Shown piece by piece: positions 46,691 to 58,841 of a stretch of 64,000 nt of DNA. The position numbers and the translations under genes are program-made. The notes below the pieces were generated by a model. It searched no databases. It was not told the DNA's origin and was given only the letters and a program-made list of their open reading frames with translations. This DNA is from Sthenelais limicola. Its lineage: Eukaryota; Annelida; Polychaeta; Phyllodocida; Sigalionidae. Every line of letters starts with the position of its first letter. Position 1 is the stretch's first letter. Location of the stretch: assembly GCA_942159475.1 (NCBI GenBank), contig OW804096.1, positions 37,013,744-37,077,743 of the forward strand, in the 5' to 3' direction.

Positions 46691-47512
46691 CCAATTGTCT
46701 GGCGCTGAGGTTATACGTCGTTAAAGTAGCAATACCACCTAATTTCAGTCGAAAATTGAAATTTTCTGTTTTGTGGTCTATTAATTTTAGTCCCATCCAA
46801 GAGCCACTTTAATGGAATATTAAAGGGCGTTTGCTTGTCATCTTCCGATTTATTCATTTTTATGTACACCAAAATCCTACTGTTTTCAATATGGTTCTCT
46901 TTCATATTCTTAAACCTAGGAAATTCTCAATGAAATTGAAAATCTGTGGATCCATAACCACTGCACGAATAATTCAACCCGACCTAAGAGTTGAATTATT
47001 TGTCATTATTTGAATCATTTCTTTCGTTTATTATATATAGATTATCATAATGAGAAAACCAAATAAACATCCCTCACTTATAAATGTTAATTCGTTATTA
47101 TACATATCCACTGCACTATCTGTGTAAATCATTTAAGTATTTTTAGTTAAGTACACGGTAGCATATAGTAACAATATGGTAATAATAATCTATTCTGGAA
47201 ATGGGTGACCCTCATCTATAGACGGTACTCATAAGTCGGCAGAGCGTCCCTCTCAATTAGCTGTTAGTTAAAGCTGCACTCTCAGCTACTATTGGTGAAA
47301 AAAAAATATTTTCTACTTTTAAAGAGTAACTTTGGTAAGAATTTACTTGTAATAGATGAGAAAGTAGCCTTAAGATGCCATTGAAAGACCTTTAGAACCG
47401 TTTTATAGTTGAGCTATTTCATATTTTATTGCTGTCAGAATCAAATCTCATAGAATACACACAAAACTATCCCCTGCACCTCTTGTGTTTATCTAGATGG
47501 CATCCATTTATC
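46691..47512. other. No recognisable feature
   Basis: AT-rich; a MITE-E-type tip (TTAAAGCTGCACTCTCAGCT) occurs alone at about 47268. Confidence 0.5.
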
Positions 47513-47915
47513 ATATGTGATGTGTTTCAGGAAAATGAGTCATAAGTCGCAAAATGGATATTTTTCAAAGTGATTCATTTATAAGATATCTTTGTTGGAA
47601 TATTCTAATCTTTGGGGTGCCTCATGCTGCTAATAGTATCGATACATGTACGAAATGTCAAGTCAATGTATTAAATATCTCAATGCATTTTTAAGGTCAT
47701 CTTATGGAGTATATTTAGGTAATTTATTAGAAATTATCAACCCACAAATATTAATAACTACTATTCTTCAAAAATAAATATATCAAACTTGAAATATAGA
47801 AACACTATTGTATACTACCATTAGAATCGGCTTGACCTTAACTTTTCAAATATGATGATATCTCAAAATTCATTTTTTGCGACTTGTGACTCATTTCCCT
47901 GTAACACATCACATA
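47513..47915 (-). mobile_element. MITE-D
   Basis: Complete, ordered like 20281-20695. Confidence 0.85.
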
Positions 47916-48130
47916 TATAAGGGGTGAGTCCCACTATAAATCTATATTATACACGGTATAAAGGTCATCATACTGAGCAGGAGCCTGATTATGATCTACG
48001 GGATGTACACATGGCTAATGAGGGGCTCGACTATAGCCATGACTCAAAGCCTGTACAGCCATGACTCAAAGCCTGTACATTGTAGCCAACTCCATATACT
48101 ACTTACTGCTGGCCTCAGTGGGACGTTCAT

Positions 48131-48365
48131 GGGTCAGATTTTCAGAAAATGAACAATTCACCTTCTCCAATCCTCTCAAAGAACCCAAATTTCAGACGAA
48201 AATAAAGTTCAAAATACAGTTCAACCTAACCAAACATATTGCTAGAATCAATGCAATGCCGAATATTCTCGAATTGACCTAGTATTGGCCAAATTATTGC
48301 CTAATTTAGCAGAATTTACTAACTGTGTAGAGCTGCCAATTGTACATTTTCTGAAAATCTGACCC
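48131..48365 (-). mobile_element. MITE-A, A2, duplication TCAT
   Basis: TCAT at 48127-48130 and 48366-48369. Confidence 0.94.
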
Positions 48366-48397
48366 TCATAGTGTAGTACCAGTATGAAGCGTGGATG

Positions 48398-48520
48398 AAG
48401 GCCCATTCACATTACAACGGGCGATTGGTGTACGGCTGCCGCACGGCAAAATACACAATGTTAAAGTATTACAGCCGGCACGGATCGGCCGGCTGGTTGT
48501 GTTAATGTGAATGGGCCTTT
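48398..48520. mobile_element. MITE-H, 123 bp
   Basis: Ends AAGGCCCATTCACATTA and complement; centre GCCGGCACGGATCGGCCGGC. Confidence 0.8.
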
Positions 48521-48609
48521 AGGGTGGTGTATCAAGCTTCATCGGAGCTTTTGTCAAGTTTGTATGATTCGCCCAGCTTTTCATTTTAACCTAATGCTGG
48601 CTGTCTGTC

Positions 48610-49060
48610 TCACTTTGTTCCTTACCTCTCCCTCTCTCTCTCTCTCTCTCTCTCTTCCTCTTTCTCTCCTCTCTCCCTTTCTCTCTGTCTCTCTCTCTCT
48701 CCCCCTCTTTCTCTCCTCTCTCCCTTTCTCTCTCTCTTTCTTTCTTTCCCTGTCTCTCTCTTTCTGGCCCCTTTTGTTTGTTTTTGCATACCAGATTTAT
48801 TCAAGAATATCCTGCTATCTTGGCTCGTACAATGCTAAGAACATATCAAAAACGGTAGACACATTGGACACATAGACAACCATTTGAAATCAAGTGCTTA
48901 CACATTTGGAACAAGAATCTTACTGGCCCCTTTCTATCTCTGTCTGTTCTCTCGCCTCTCTCTCTCTCTCCCTCAATCTCTTACTCTCCGATTTCCATCT
49001 CTCTATGTCTCTTCTTTCCCCTTCCCTGTCTCTCTCTCTTTCTGTCTATCCCTCTAGTGT
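48610..49060. repeat. CT-rich tracts
   Basis: Two CT-rich blocks (48628-48770 and 48935-49055) separated by ordinary sequence. Confidence 0.85.
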
Positions 49061-49251
49061 TTACTCATAATGATATAGAAGTCCCGTGTGGAATTACTGT
49101 TAACATTGCAAACATACGTTTTTTGGAAGCATTCAGTGAACAGAATTCAAAATTCAATGATTGCAATTTTTAAATTATTTCATCACACTGAAATTCAAGA
49201 TGGCGTTCAAAAAGGCCGCTTGGTGAACACATCTATGTAACTTTGGTTCTA

Positions 49252-49464
49252 GAGAGATATAGCAACCACAACGCACCAACAAAACACTAACGCATCCACT
49301 TATTATTTGTACATTATTACCCTTGTTGGGATATCTCGAGAGGCCTGCAATGCAGATGCCCTCGGCCTAGCGCCTTTTGAGATATCCCCACAGTGGTAGT
49401 AATGTACAAATAGTTAGTGGATGCGTTAGTGTTGTATTGGTGCGTTGTGGTTGCTAAAACTCCC
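49252..49464. mobile_element. MITE-C
   Basis: Palindromic over nearly its whole length; TA on both sides. Confidence 0.88.
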
Positions 49465-49601
49465 TATTATCTCTGGCTGGACATTATATCCACTCCCTTA
49501 TTTCTGCCTCCATTTAGATGCTATTAGTTGTTGTGTACTAACGCTAGGAAGAGCTCACTTATACACTCACTGGAGGAGAAGTGGATATCAGCCTTGCCAC
49601 T

Positions 49602-49614
49602 TGTTGCCCAGCAA
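49602..49614. promoter_or_regulatory. RFX X-box motif
   Basis: GTTGCCCAGCAAC fits GTNRCC(n)RGYAAC exactly. The surrounding 49550-49670 is GC-richer than its neighbours, but no gene start is proven. Confidence 0.45.
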
Positions 49615-49692
49615 CGGCCCAGGAGGAACACCCTGGAGCATGATGACCAGTAGATCCACCATCTTGCCTTCCATTTCACATTTTGATTATTT

Positions 49693-49928
49693 GGGTCAGA
49701 TTTTCAGAAAATGTACAATTCACCTTCACCAATCCTCTCAAATAACCCACATTTGATACAAAAATGTGCTTCAAATTGCAGTTTAACTTAACAGAACTGA
49801 TACTTTAAATCAATGCGCTCCCAAAATATACTCAGATATACCTGGTATTCTTCATTTTTCAGCCAAATTTAGCAGCATTTCTTAAATGTGTAGAGCTCCC
49901 AATTGTACATTTTCTGCAAATCTGACCC
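49693..49928 (-). mobile_element. MITE-A, A1, duplication ATTT
   Basis: ATTT on both sides; closest relative in the window is 13989-14222. Confidence 0.94.
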
Positions 49929-50441
49929 ATTTGGTTTAGGTCTTCTTTAAAGCACATTGTTTACCAAATTTAGACATAGAATTTTCTATTTGGGTGATCT
50001 GGTCATTCCTGACAAGGTCACAAAAGTGAAAAGGTCACAAAGAATGTACATTTTGTGAAACTTTGTCCATATAAAATTGTCTGTAAATAAAAGAAGGATT
50101 TGCGCCTGTTCTTCCTGTTTTAAAATCGTATTATCACTCAGATAATTCGTTTCGTTGACACACCAAAATCTAACTTTTTAGAATTTTTCTTTCTAGATTC
50201 TAGGAATCACCCTGATTTGTTATGATTAATCGAGACGATATATTGTTTTCAAAGTCTCATCAACCATGGTAATTCACTACATAACAATATAGACTATTAG
50301 AAATTAAATTTATTAAATATCTTGATGTATAATAATTAATTTCTGCCATTGAGTGTGCATGTGATTACCATGTTCGCATGGGAATGTCCTCAATAAAATT
50401 TATTTAAAAAAAAAATCAATGAAATAGAAAATGTTGGCATA
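49929..50441. other. No recognisable feature
   Basis: AT-rich unique sequence leading to the A-rich run before the 50442 hairpin. Confidence 0.5.
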
Positions 50442-50536
50442 GCAGGGGACCGTTGCTCCGTTTCTCGCTAACTATTTTTCCATTGAAAGTGTATTGGAAA
50501 ATAATTAGCGAGAAACGGAGCAACGGGCCCCTGTGG
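50442..50536. other. Nearly perfect 41-bp-stem hairpin
   Basis: GACCGTTGCTCCGTTTCTCG, then CTAACTATTTTTCCA, pairs with TGGAAAATAATTAG and CGAGAAACGGAGCAACGG; loop about 12 nt. It is preceded by an A-rich run. Could be a very short foldback element or a hairpin RNA. Confidence 0.8.
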
Positions 50537-50728
50537 CTAGATAGGAATATATAGAGGCTAACAGAGGAAGAACATAATCAAGAAACAGATTTTGTGGGTC
50601 GATTTGCTCAAACTATAGCTTTAATTATTCCTTTGTTCTTCTAATTATATTCTTGGCCACAACAAGCACATTCTAATTGTAAGTAACATTTTATTTGTAT
50701 TTAGAGATTAGTAATTGTAATTGTATAT

Positions 50729-50952
50729 GTCTCAGATTTTCAGAAAATGCACAATCTACGTTTTTACACATCTCTCAAATTCTGCTAAATAAGAGTGAAG
50801 ATTGATAAAAACTAGGTATACCTGAGTGTGTTCTGTATTGTAAATCTGATTGGTTAGGTTGATTTGTATTTTGAACCCGATTTTCGCCTTAAATTTGGGC
50901 TATCTGGGAAAGTTGGTGAAGGCCAATTGTACATTTTCGGAAGACTTGACCC
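50729..50952 (+). mobile_element. MITE-A, A3
   Basis: Complete, slightly shortened in the middle. Confidence 0.9.
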
Positions 50953-51426
50953 TTCAAATTGTATATCATATTCTTTGCAGAACTACAGCGGTCTGAACAT
51001 ACATTCTGAAAACAATTTAAAAAAACCATTTGTTCTGAAACAGGTCCCACTTTAATAAGTAGAACACTTTTCCTACAGATAGAAGAAGTGAGAAAGGCAG
51101 TTATGCATAAATCAGGAAAATAATGAACTTGTTTCATTTACATCTCGATTTATTGCATCATTGCTAATCGATCATTGGCGGAGTGTTGTCTAAATTGAAG
51201 GGTACACAGAGTGAAGAGTAAGGAATAGCTGTAGGTTCAGACTTGTCCAAATGACAGTTTAATACCAGGCCCACTCCATCATGATTAGGATCTTAATTAA
51301 AGTATTGACAGTAGCTTATTCAAGTATGGGAGAACTTGTGTCAATAGCTGTGTGTATGGAGGAAGGGTGGAGGGTGGGCGGGGGATGGGGTGGGAGAGAG
51401 CTTGTTCCCAAGGAATAGGGGGGGGG

Positions 51427-51749
51427 GGGTCAGATTTTTAGAAACTGTACAATTGGCAGCGGTACACATTTATTAAATTCTGCTAAATTAGACTGAAAAA
51501 GGGCCAATACTAGGTAAATTCGAGGTTATTTGGTATTGCATTGATTCTAGCAATCTGTTTAAATAGATTGAACTGTATTTTGATCTTTATTTTCTCACCC
51601 CTTCAGGGTTTGTCCCGTTTTCTGATGGGTCTTGATCAGTTTGAACCCGAACAGAGTGCTATTTGCTATAAGTATTTATCAATTTTCACTCTAATTCAGC
51701 AGAGTTTGATAGATATGTAGAACTGCATTTTCTAAAAATCGGATCCTTA
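51427..51749. mobile_element. MITE-A chimera
   Basis: An A2 left half (51427 to about 51590), about 75 bp of unrelated sequence, then an inverted A3 terminal part (51668-51749, ending TCGGATCC). Confidence 0.7.
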
Positions 51750-52451
51750 ACTGAGAATACAACTTTAAAGATATCCTATTCCAATTATGTGCCCACCCAA
51801 CCAGCCACATTCTTCTTCTCATTGCTGTGAGCCAGGTTTAGGAGCAGGTTTGTTACGTTGCTCTAACAAAGCAGCCTACTCAGGGATCGAAGCCGAAGTA
51901 TACATATTGCCTTCCTACATAGATAAGTAATTGTTAAATGATTGCTATTCTGCCGAGATGAAATGTCTCCGCTTAAATACATTAAGACTTGAGCGTAAGT
52001 ACATTTAGATGATTGGAATACTAGAGGGGGCCTCCTATGGTTTCAACCACTACATTAATCTTTGCTTTGGATAAGAAATGAGTTCTTATGTTAGGGATAT
52101 ATTTCTTTGTACTTTTTTATTGTATTCATTGCTAATTCATTGGTCTGTGGATGAATAGAATAGAGTAGGATAGTTCTTTGTTTCGATCTTGTTCCTGGGC
52201 CCGTAGACCTGGCCGAAGCAACGCAACCTCATTATCCAATGGCTTGAGTCGCCATTTGTTGGGATGTTACTGTCATTAACAACAAATTATGAATGATTCT
52301 GAAGCAAAATGAACTAGTGGAAAGCCATTTTGAGCAGTGAATATTGTTTTTTTATTTTCGTCGATGTAAGTGTTTGGCCGGAACTGGACGTTCAACACTA
52401 GTAGGCTTGGACTGTACCAACTGCAGGGTCTATCCCAACAAACGGCGAATA
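51750..52451. other. No recognisable feature
   Basis: A MITE-E-type tip (CTGAGAATACAACTTTAAAG) at about 51752; otherwise unique. Confidence 0.5.
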
Positions 52452-52664
52452 AAGGGTGGTCTCCACTGGCTGCGGTAAGCTCTGCGGTAAGCCTTGCGAT
52501 GGTTTGTGCTGGTTCTCTAGGTGGAGAGGGGTGACGAGGTCCGGCCTACATGGTTCACTGGCCATGTAGGCAGGACCTCGCCACTTCTCGCCATCACAGC
52601 ACCATCACAAGGCTTACCACAGAGCTTACCGCAGAGCTTACCACAGCCAGTGGAGACCACCCTT
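52452..52664. mobile_element. 213-bp palindromic element
   Basis: Ends AAGGGTGGTCTCCACTGGCT and complement; repeated GGTAAGCTCTGCGG / CCGCAGAGCTTACC and a centre CTACATGGTTCACTGG / CCATGTAGG. Single copy here. Confidence 0.82.
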
Positions 52665-53314
52665 AAACCACACCATGCTACTCATGCCACTGGGCCGACC
52701 CAGCTTATAAACCACACAGCCATCCCACGACCCCATGTAATGTTGGGGTAGATACACAAGATACAGTGTTATACCCTTTATAATACAAGTCAAGCTGCAA
52801 TTTCCCTAAGAGCAGGACATTGTGAAATCCCTCCTGCAAAACATTGTTGTGAGTGGAAACCACTTCGTCCACACTTTTTGTAGCCGTTCATTATGGGAAA
52901 AGCAACACATTCAGAAAATGACAATTGCAATTTAACTTTCCCCACGGAATCACTGTCAGAAATAATTACCAGTTTTATTTGTAACCCTTAAATCCTGGCT
53001 CCGCTCTTTTCAGTGCATGCCCAGCTAATAAGGCTTAAGCCTTGAGTTGTTTGTGGAATATGGTTTTGGGAGTTGACTCTATAAATGCCTTTTGAAGGTG
53101 TTACATTGGGGAAGTTATACCTTGGGAAGCTTGGTGGCTGACCTAGAGTAACATTTAGTTTGTATAGTTCAGCTATATAACTGGTCTTCTTAAGGGGAAC
53201 TGCAATATATTATACAATTATGTCAGCTTTAACTTAAACCTCGATTAGAGTCTTTGTAACTCCCTGATGTTATAAGCTACATTGCACTAAAGGCCCCTTG
53301 CGCTAACTACCATG
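52665..53314. other. No recognisable feature
   Basis: Unique sequence without repeats or supported exons. Confidence 0.5.
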
Positions 53315-53462
53315 GAATGGTAAACACATGGATATTGACATTTGAGCACCGATAAATATTCCATGCTGGACATGGCATGTATTCCATAGGTTTTACCCTG
53401 ACAAACTCCCATAATTCCTTGCGAACCAGGATCCATGATGGCGGCTATGCAAATCCCTTATT
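53315..53462 (-). mobile_element. MITE-B, right half only (inverted)
   Basis: Runs from AAACACATGGATATTGAC to GCAAATCCCTTATTG. Confidence 0.78.
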
Positions 53463-53666
53463 GATATATAAATTGAATGAAATAAGTGAAGTAAGTATTT
53501 TCAAACATAATCAAATCAGAAGTACGTATTGGGTGTTGTAAAAGGTTGACCTTGTGGAATCAGCTTGATTCTATCTGTTTATATATAATGGTATCGGTAT
53601 CTCAAATTTGTTTATAATTTAGATGTATAAGACTCATTTTGGTGGGACAGTTTGGCGTCAGTATTT

Positions 53667-53902
53667 GGGTCAAATCTTCAGAAAACGTACGATTGGTCTT
53701 CACCAATTATCTCAAATAACCCAAATTCATGAGAAAAATCAGGTTCAAAATACAGTTCAACATAACCAGACAGATTTATTTAATGAATACAATACAAAAT
53801 ACACTCAGATATACCTAGTATTTATCATTTTTCACTCTAATTTAGCAGAATTTGATAGATATATGCAGAACTGTAGATTGTGCGTTTTCTAAAAATCTGA
53901 CC
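53667..53902 (-). mobile_element. MITE-A, A3
   Basis: Complete; right tip shortened to CTGACC. Confidence 0.92.
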
Positions 53903-54296
53903 TATATACGACTGGTCTTACCATCTGCCATACTTACGTGCATGGTGCTACATTATATCTACAATATATGTAACCCTCGACACCAATGCGGACACTTACC
54001 TAAAAGTGAGATAAAAAGCGAAAATTAGAAAAACACGCTAACACAGCTGAATAGTACACGAAACGTTTAGATTTTATTTTTTGCTTGAGTACAGAATTAA
54101 ACAGTTTCCAAATCCACTGCACTTGTTAAACATATGAGCAAAGTCTCCTAAAGATGTACAATATGCGTTCATCAATACTATAAAATAACCAATATATGAA
54201 ATAAAATTGAGACTCCTGAATGATTTCGATATATTATTCTAAATGCATTAGTACGACAAAGCAAATCTTACCAACTTTAGACGTATTATAACTTAT

Positions 54297-54582
54297 TAAA
54301 GGGATGCTGCATTTATTTGTTTATACATGAAATGGAGACCGAATTAGCCGAGCCAAAACGGTAATAAGCAATAATGGGACGGATTTTCTTATTCTTTTTT
54401 TTTGGGTGGGGGTGGGGTGTCCTCTAAACATAAATGGGGACGTTTTAGAAGTTCATAACAACTGGACAAAATCCTCATGAATCTTGGTCAAAATTTAATG
54501 AGTTTTAGATTGGAAAAGAATGAGACAAAAAGTAGAAAATATTGATATTTCAACCAAGGTTAGCTGAGATGTGAAAACTATT
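54297..54582 (+). mobile_element. MITE-E, decayed
   Basis: GGATGCTGCATT at left, GACGTTTTAGAAG and TTAGCTGAGA at right. Related pieces without clear limits occur at 5335-5450, 12231-12400 and 29771-29850. Confidence 0.5.
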
Positions 54583-54608
54583 TGTGTGCTAATCCTTGAC
54601 CTCTATTT

Positions 54609-54825
54609 GGGTCAGATTTTCAGAAAATGTCGACAAATTTGGTAACTTCTGCTAAATTAGACTGACAACATATAATTAATGGGTATATCAAAGTATCTTT
54701 GGCATTGTGTTAATGAAACTCATTCATTGTGTTAAACTGTATTTTGAACGTCACTTTTCTCTTAAATTTGGGTGATTTGAGAAGATTAGTGAAGGTAAAT
54801 TGTACATTTTCTTACGATCTCTCCC
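54609..54825 (+). mobile_element. MITE-A, A4
   Basis: Lacks about 18 bp just inside the left terminus; flanks ATTT and ATGT. Confidence 0.9.
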
Positions 54826-54960
54826 ATGTACACTCAATTGTACACGACTTGGTGATTGGACCCAGGTATAAACCCAGCCAAATCGTTTGCCATAAGACAC
54901 ACTCTGTTAGTAGCAGATCCCTTATTGTACAGCTCCCTACGGCCGGACCCATAAGTTAAA

Positions 54961-54974
54961 AGTCCCTCTAGTGG
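54961..54974 (-). promoter_or_regulatory. CTCF-like motif
   Basis: Minus strand reads CCACTAGAGGGACT. Confidence 0.35.
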
Positions 54975-55129
54975 AAGTTGGTTGTTTAGGTTCATTTCGT
55001 CCCGAGCCGGAGGGAACAGATTGGATGGGGCTGGGGGAATCTCTGATATCCTTTATGTAGCCATACCCTATAGTTACTGAACCCCTGGAGACTGAGCCTT
55101 CCCCGGTAGAACACAGGGGCGGGCAATTG

Positions 55130-55270
55130 TGTTTTTTATCGGGAGGGGGACTGAGATGAGGGCGGTTGGGGGGTTGAGGCGGACAGATGTTTTGGGGAGT
55201 TGGGGGGCTGTGGGGAGCTGAGTGGTTGGGGACTGAGGGGGACTGAGGGGGGGGCTGAGGGGGAGGGTTA
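55130..55270. repeat. G-rich segment
   Basis: Many GGGG runs (GTTGGGGGGCTG, GAGGGGGGGGCTGA) on the plus strand, dense enough for G-quadruplex formation. Confidence 0.75.
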
Positions 55271-55418
55271 GGAGATATTATGCACACATTTGAATACGTA
55301 ACCTATTCCTTGTGCTCTTTCTAAGTCTCTTGAAATATACATTTGTGACCCACTCTGCAAAAATTGGTCTCAGGTAAGGGGGACGTTTTCGCAGAGCAGG
55401 GCACATTTAAAAACAACA

Positions 55419-55638
55419 GGGAGATTTAGCAACCACAACGCACCAATACAACACTGACGCATCCACTATATAACTAATAATTAGTACACTATTACCGTTG
55501 TGGGGATATCTTGAGAGGCCAGCAATGCAGATGCCCTTGGCCTAGCGACTCTCGAGATATCCCACAGTGGTAATAATGTACTAATAGTTAGTGGATGCGT
55601 TAGTGTTGTGTTGGTGCATTGTGGTTGCTATATCTCCC
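55419..55638. mobile_element. MITE-C
   Basis: Palindromic; right flank TA, left flank CA. Confidence 0.87.
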
Positions 55639-56104
55639 TAATGTCCCTACACCCTACAGTTTCCTTTCGCCCCCACCCACCACCTCCACCCCCGATCTCC
55701 GCACAGTTTTTAGGAAAAAAATGTTTCAATACTTTCCTTCCTTTCGCAAAGTACATATGGGTTTTAATATGTATGACCATTAACGCGACTGTTCTATACA
55801 TACATTGAAATAAATGCCAGTCTTTGGTTAATGATAAAATAAGGGGGGAAATGTCCCTACAGCCTACACTCCCCCTCCCATACACACACCCAATACCCTT
55901 CCTCCTCCCACACAGTCCTCCCCTAGCTACAGAGGTTCCTATTCATATCAATGAGAGGCTGAGAGAGCCTTCTACCTTGGGAATACCAAGGGGATGTGTA
56001 TCATAATCTATAAGCTTCTTTGTCCCATACTGCGCTCAATATGAGCCCATATGTAACTTTTGTATCGCTTAAATAAGTCAGGGGTTCAAAGATAGGGGGT
56101 TTGT
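55639..56104. other. No supported gene
   Basis: Two similar C-rich stretches (55650-55690 and 55865-55925) both follow AATGTCCCTACA and may be old duplicates. Confidence 0.45.
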
Positions 56105-56168
56105 AGGTGCCAGCCCATGATGCATCACTTACAGTGCATTATGGGATAGAGTCATCTGACAGCTGGCA
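56105..56168. other. Short nested hairpin, 64 bp
   Basis: Outer arms GGTGCCAGC / GCTGGCACC and inner arms CCCATGATGCA / TGCATTATGGG. It resembles a minimal foldback element. Confidence 0.7.
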
Positions 56169-56210
56169 CCCGATTGTTCCTTGATAGAGGATTTTATGTG
56201 TCACTGTTAA

Positions 56211-56319
56211 AGGGCCTAGTCCACCAAGCAGATTCTCATGAGGATTTGCGCTGCAGAAAACTCTTTTGCACTATATTCTGTGAGAATCGCATGAGATTCG
56301 GCTTAGTGTACCAGACCCT
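56211..56319. mobile_element. MITE-F, duplication TTAA
   Basis: TTAA at 56207-56210 and 56320-56323; palindromic core GATTCTCATG / CATGAGATTC. Confidence 0.8.
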
Positions 56320-56489
56320 TTAAGTTGCATTCTCAGGTAAAATGCCCCGATATTTTATTTCAATTGTTTCCTTCTTCGATCTTTGTGGCTGTTGCAGGAA
56401 GTATTCGAATGTCCAAAATAGAGACGTGTGTTCTTTCGTTCGTGTATTCATTTTTTCTCTTAAATAAAGGTTGTGGGATCTGTTGTTCA

Positions 56490-56576
56490 TTTCAATAAAG
56501 AGATCTTGTGATAAAAACACTTTGAAAAATATCACTTTTGCGACTTGTGACTCATTTTCCTGAAACACATAACATT
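56490..56576 (+). mobile_element. MITE-D right end fragment
   Basis: TTTTGCGACTTGTGACTC followed by TTTCCTGAAACACATAAC. Confidence 0.7.
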
Positions 56577-56883
56577 TACCTGTGATCTCCACCACTGTTA
56601 TACTAAAGACATGAAATATCAATAGGGATCTCAACGCCAAGGGGAAGGGTTGGCTTTCAACACAAGGTACAAGGATATGATGTTATGAGACGTATAGCAC
56701 TCAGTGCAGAGTGGTCTATCTCAATGCCAGGTGCAGAAAGGCTCTATCACCATAGATTACACCTGCTGCTGAATAATAGAAAACATACACTCGTGGTGTG
56801 CTCCAATATTGTAGCATGTTTCAGAAGAACAGGGTTATGGATATATGGGTAGAAGGGTTGTATAGGTCTCTTTGAGGTTTGTT

Positions 56884-56955
56884 GGATCCGATTTTCAGAA
56901 GATGCAAAATCTTCTGAAAAAAACTGCCAATTGCATATTTTCTGATGAGCTGACC
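56884..56955. mobile_element. MITE-A minimal copy, 72 bp
   Basis: Two termini with almost nothing between (CGATTTTCAGAAGATGC and CATATTTTCTGATGAGC). Confidence 0.6.
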
Positions 56956-57854
56956 AATATATTTAAAGGGCAAATTGACATATATGTAAGGTATCACAGA
57001 AACATGAGTATTAATTCCCAGATTTACCATCATCTAATATGTAAAGCTCAAGAAGGGTTTTTTTCCCCATACATATTCTGGGAATCTGTGATCTCCTCAG
57101 CTGTCTTTGTGGTCTGTACAGGCCCGTCGACCCTGTCTGGAGGACATTATATGTGGTTTGTGAAGGTATCCGGAGTGAAAATGTGATTTTAAAGCCTTTT
57201 TCAAATTGGGATCCAATACTTGCACTAGCTTGCACCCCAAGCTGGTTAAACGTACAATCGTGTAAAGTGCAACGTCTCACAAATTTTGGGTGCATATTCC
57301 ACCAGAACCAATTCATCAGATGGACCAGAATCAGTCATAAGAATACATCGGTACTTGGAATCCCAGCTTTTAATGGCTTAAGTATACGGCTACCAAATAT
57401 AAGACTTCTGTCCGCCTTAATGGGGTGGTGCTCCAGGGTTTGAGGCCAGTAAGTAGGTCAGAAGGAGTAAATAAGCCGCCTTGCAGCCACCCTCGGGTAC
57501 ACGAGTGCCAGGAAATGAGATCAGAGAAGGCGGACACTCCCTCGGGCAGGCAAGACATGACAGTGCCAAAGTGGGCCCTCATATTTTCTTTGCCATTTCA
57601 TCACTATCTTCTCTAGTTTAGCTTTGAAAACTGGCTTTCCACTCACTGGCTGCTTCAATGGGTAGTATATCATCATTTTAGCAGATTTTTTTTACTTATG
57701 TTGCTGTGTTTAATAGTGTCACCTGGGGTAGAATACTATCATATATTATTTTGTGATGTTTTATCATTGCCATGGCTATGTATAGTTCTGATTTGAAAAC
57801 GTCCGCTTGGGTTGCATATCAACATTATAGTTCTTATTTTCATTATTCATTATA
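56956..57854. other. Unique, GC-richer 57050-57580
   Basis: Several short frames on both strands; a possible minus-strand terminal exon (57136-57048) was considered and not accepted. Confidence 0.4.
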
Positions 57855-58050
57855 TAGAGAGGGGAAAGACAACGAGAGAAGCGAGGAAGAAGGAGAGAAA
57901 GAGAGAGGGGAGGAGAGGGAGAGAAAGAGATAGGGAGGGAGAGATGTGGGGGAAGCGAAGGGAGAGAAAGGTAGAGAGATGGGGAAGGGGAGGGAGAGAA
58001 AGATAAAGGGAGGGAGAGAGATGCGTGAAGGGGAGGGAGAAAGAGAGCCA
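57855..58050. repeat. GA-rich tract
   Basis: GGGAGAGAAAG-type units over about 195 bp. Confidence 0.88.
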
Positions 58051-58166
58051 ATACCTATTTGCTATAACTATTATTCGCCAGTTAGTTAGTATCAGTATTA
58101 ACATGGACTAACTCCCACCTCGTCACTATAAAACCTTTTGTTTCACTACCATTCTCATATACATAT

Positions 58167-58399
58167 GGGTAAGATTTTCAGAAAATGCACAATCGGCAGC
58201 TCTACAAACTTGGTAATTTCTGCTAAATTAGACTGAAAGAATGTGAATAATGGGTATATCAGTATCTTTGGCATTGTGCTGATACACACTATCTCTTTCA
58301 GTGCGTTAAACTGTATTTAGGACGTCACTTTTCTCCTACATTTGGGTCATTTGGGAGAATTGATGAAGGTGAATTGTACACTTTCTGACGATCTCACTC
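58167..58399 (+). mobile_element. MITE-A, A4
   Basis: Complete; right tip is ATCTCACTC. Confidence 0.9.
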
Positions 58400-58445
58400 A
58401 TCATATGAGGCACTGATTATGACATAGGTTTACAGTTTCATTTAC

Positions 58446-58527
58446 CTTACACAAATGTTGAGCAGCTGGCTGGTAAGAGCGCTATACAAATTTCATAAAT
58501 AATAAAATAAATAATAATAATAAAGAG
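58446..58527 (+). repeat. SINE-like 3' tail
   Basis: GTAAGAGCGCTATACAAATT followed by AATAATAATAATAA resembles tails shared by many animal SINEs. No head was found. Confidence 0.45.
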
Positions 58528-58841
58528 GACTGTTTAATTACTTGACAATATGTACAAAAGAAACAAGCCAAATATTGAGAATCCAGCTTTAATTATAGAC
58601 ATGGACTAAGACCCAGCTCGTTGCTACCCCACCTTGTGTCACTACCTATAGAACAACATGAAAGAAACCACTAGATCAAGGCAAAGGGACGGCCTAGGAG
58701 CGGAGGCTATAAGAGGGGCATGTATAGGGGTGTAAATGAACTCCCGCAGGCTCATTACCACCTTCCAGACTTTGTACAGCTGTCCACAAGGCAAATATCC
58801 AGCCACACCTACATCCCCTCCATATCCATGGTTTCCCTTCT

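Noticed and set aside
54937..55287. Proline-rich 116-codon frame
   Set aside because: Product of the G-rich, low-complexity segment.
57048..57136. Possible minus-strand terminal exon (after CTCCAG, reading RVDGPVQTTKTAEEITDSQN)
   Set aside because: Weak acceptor, no family recognised, no partner exon.
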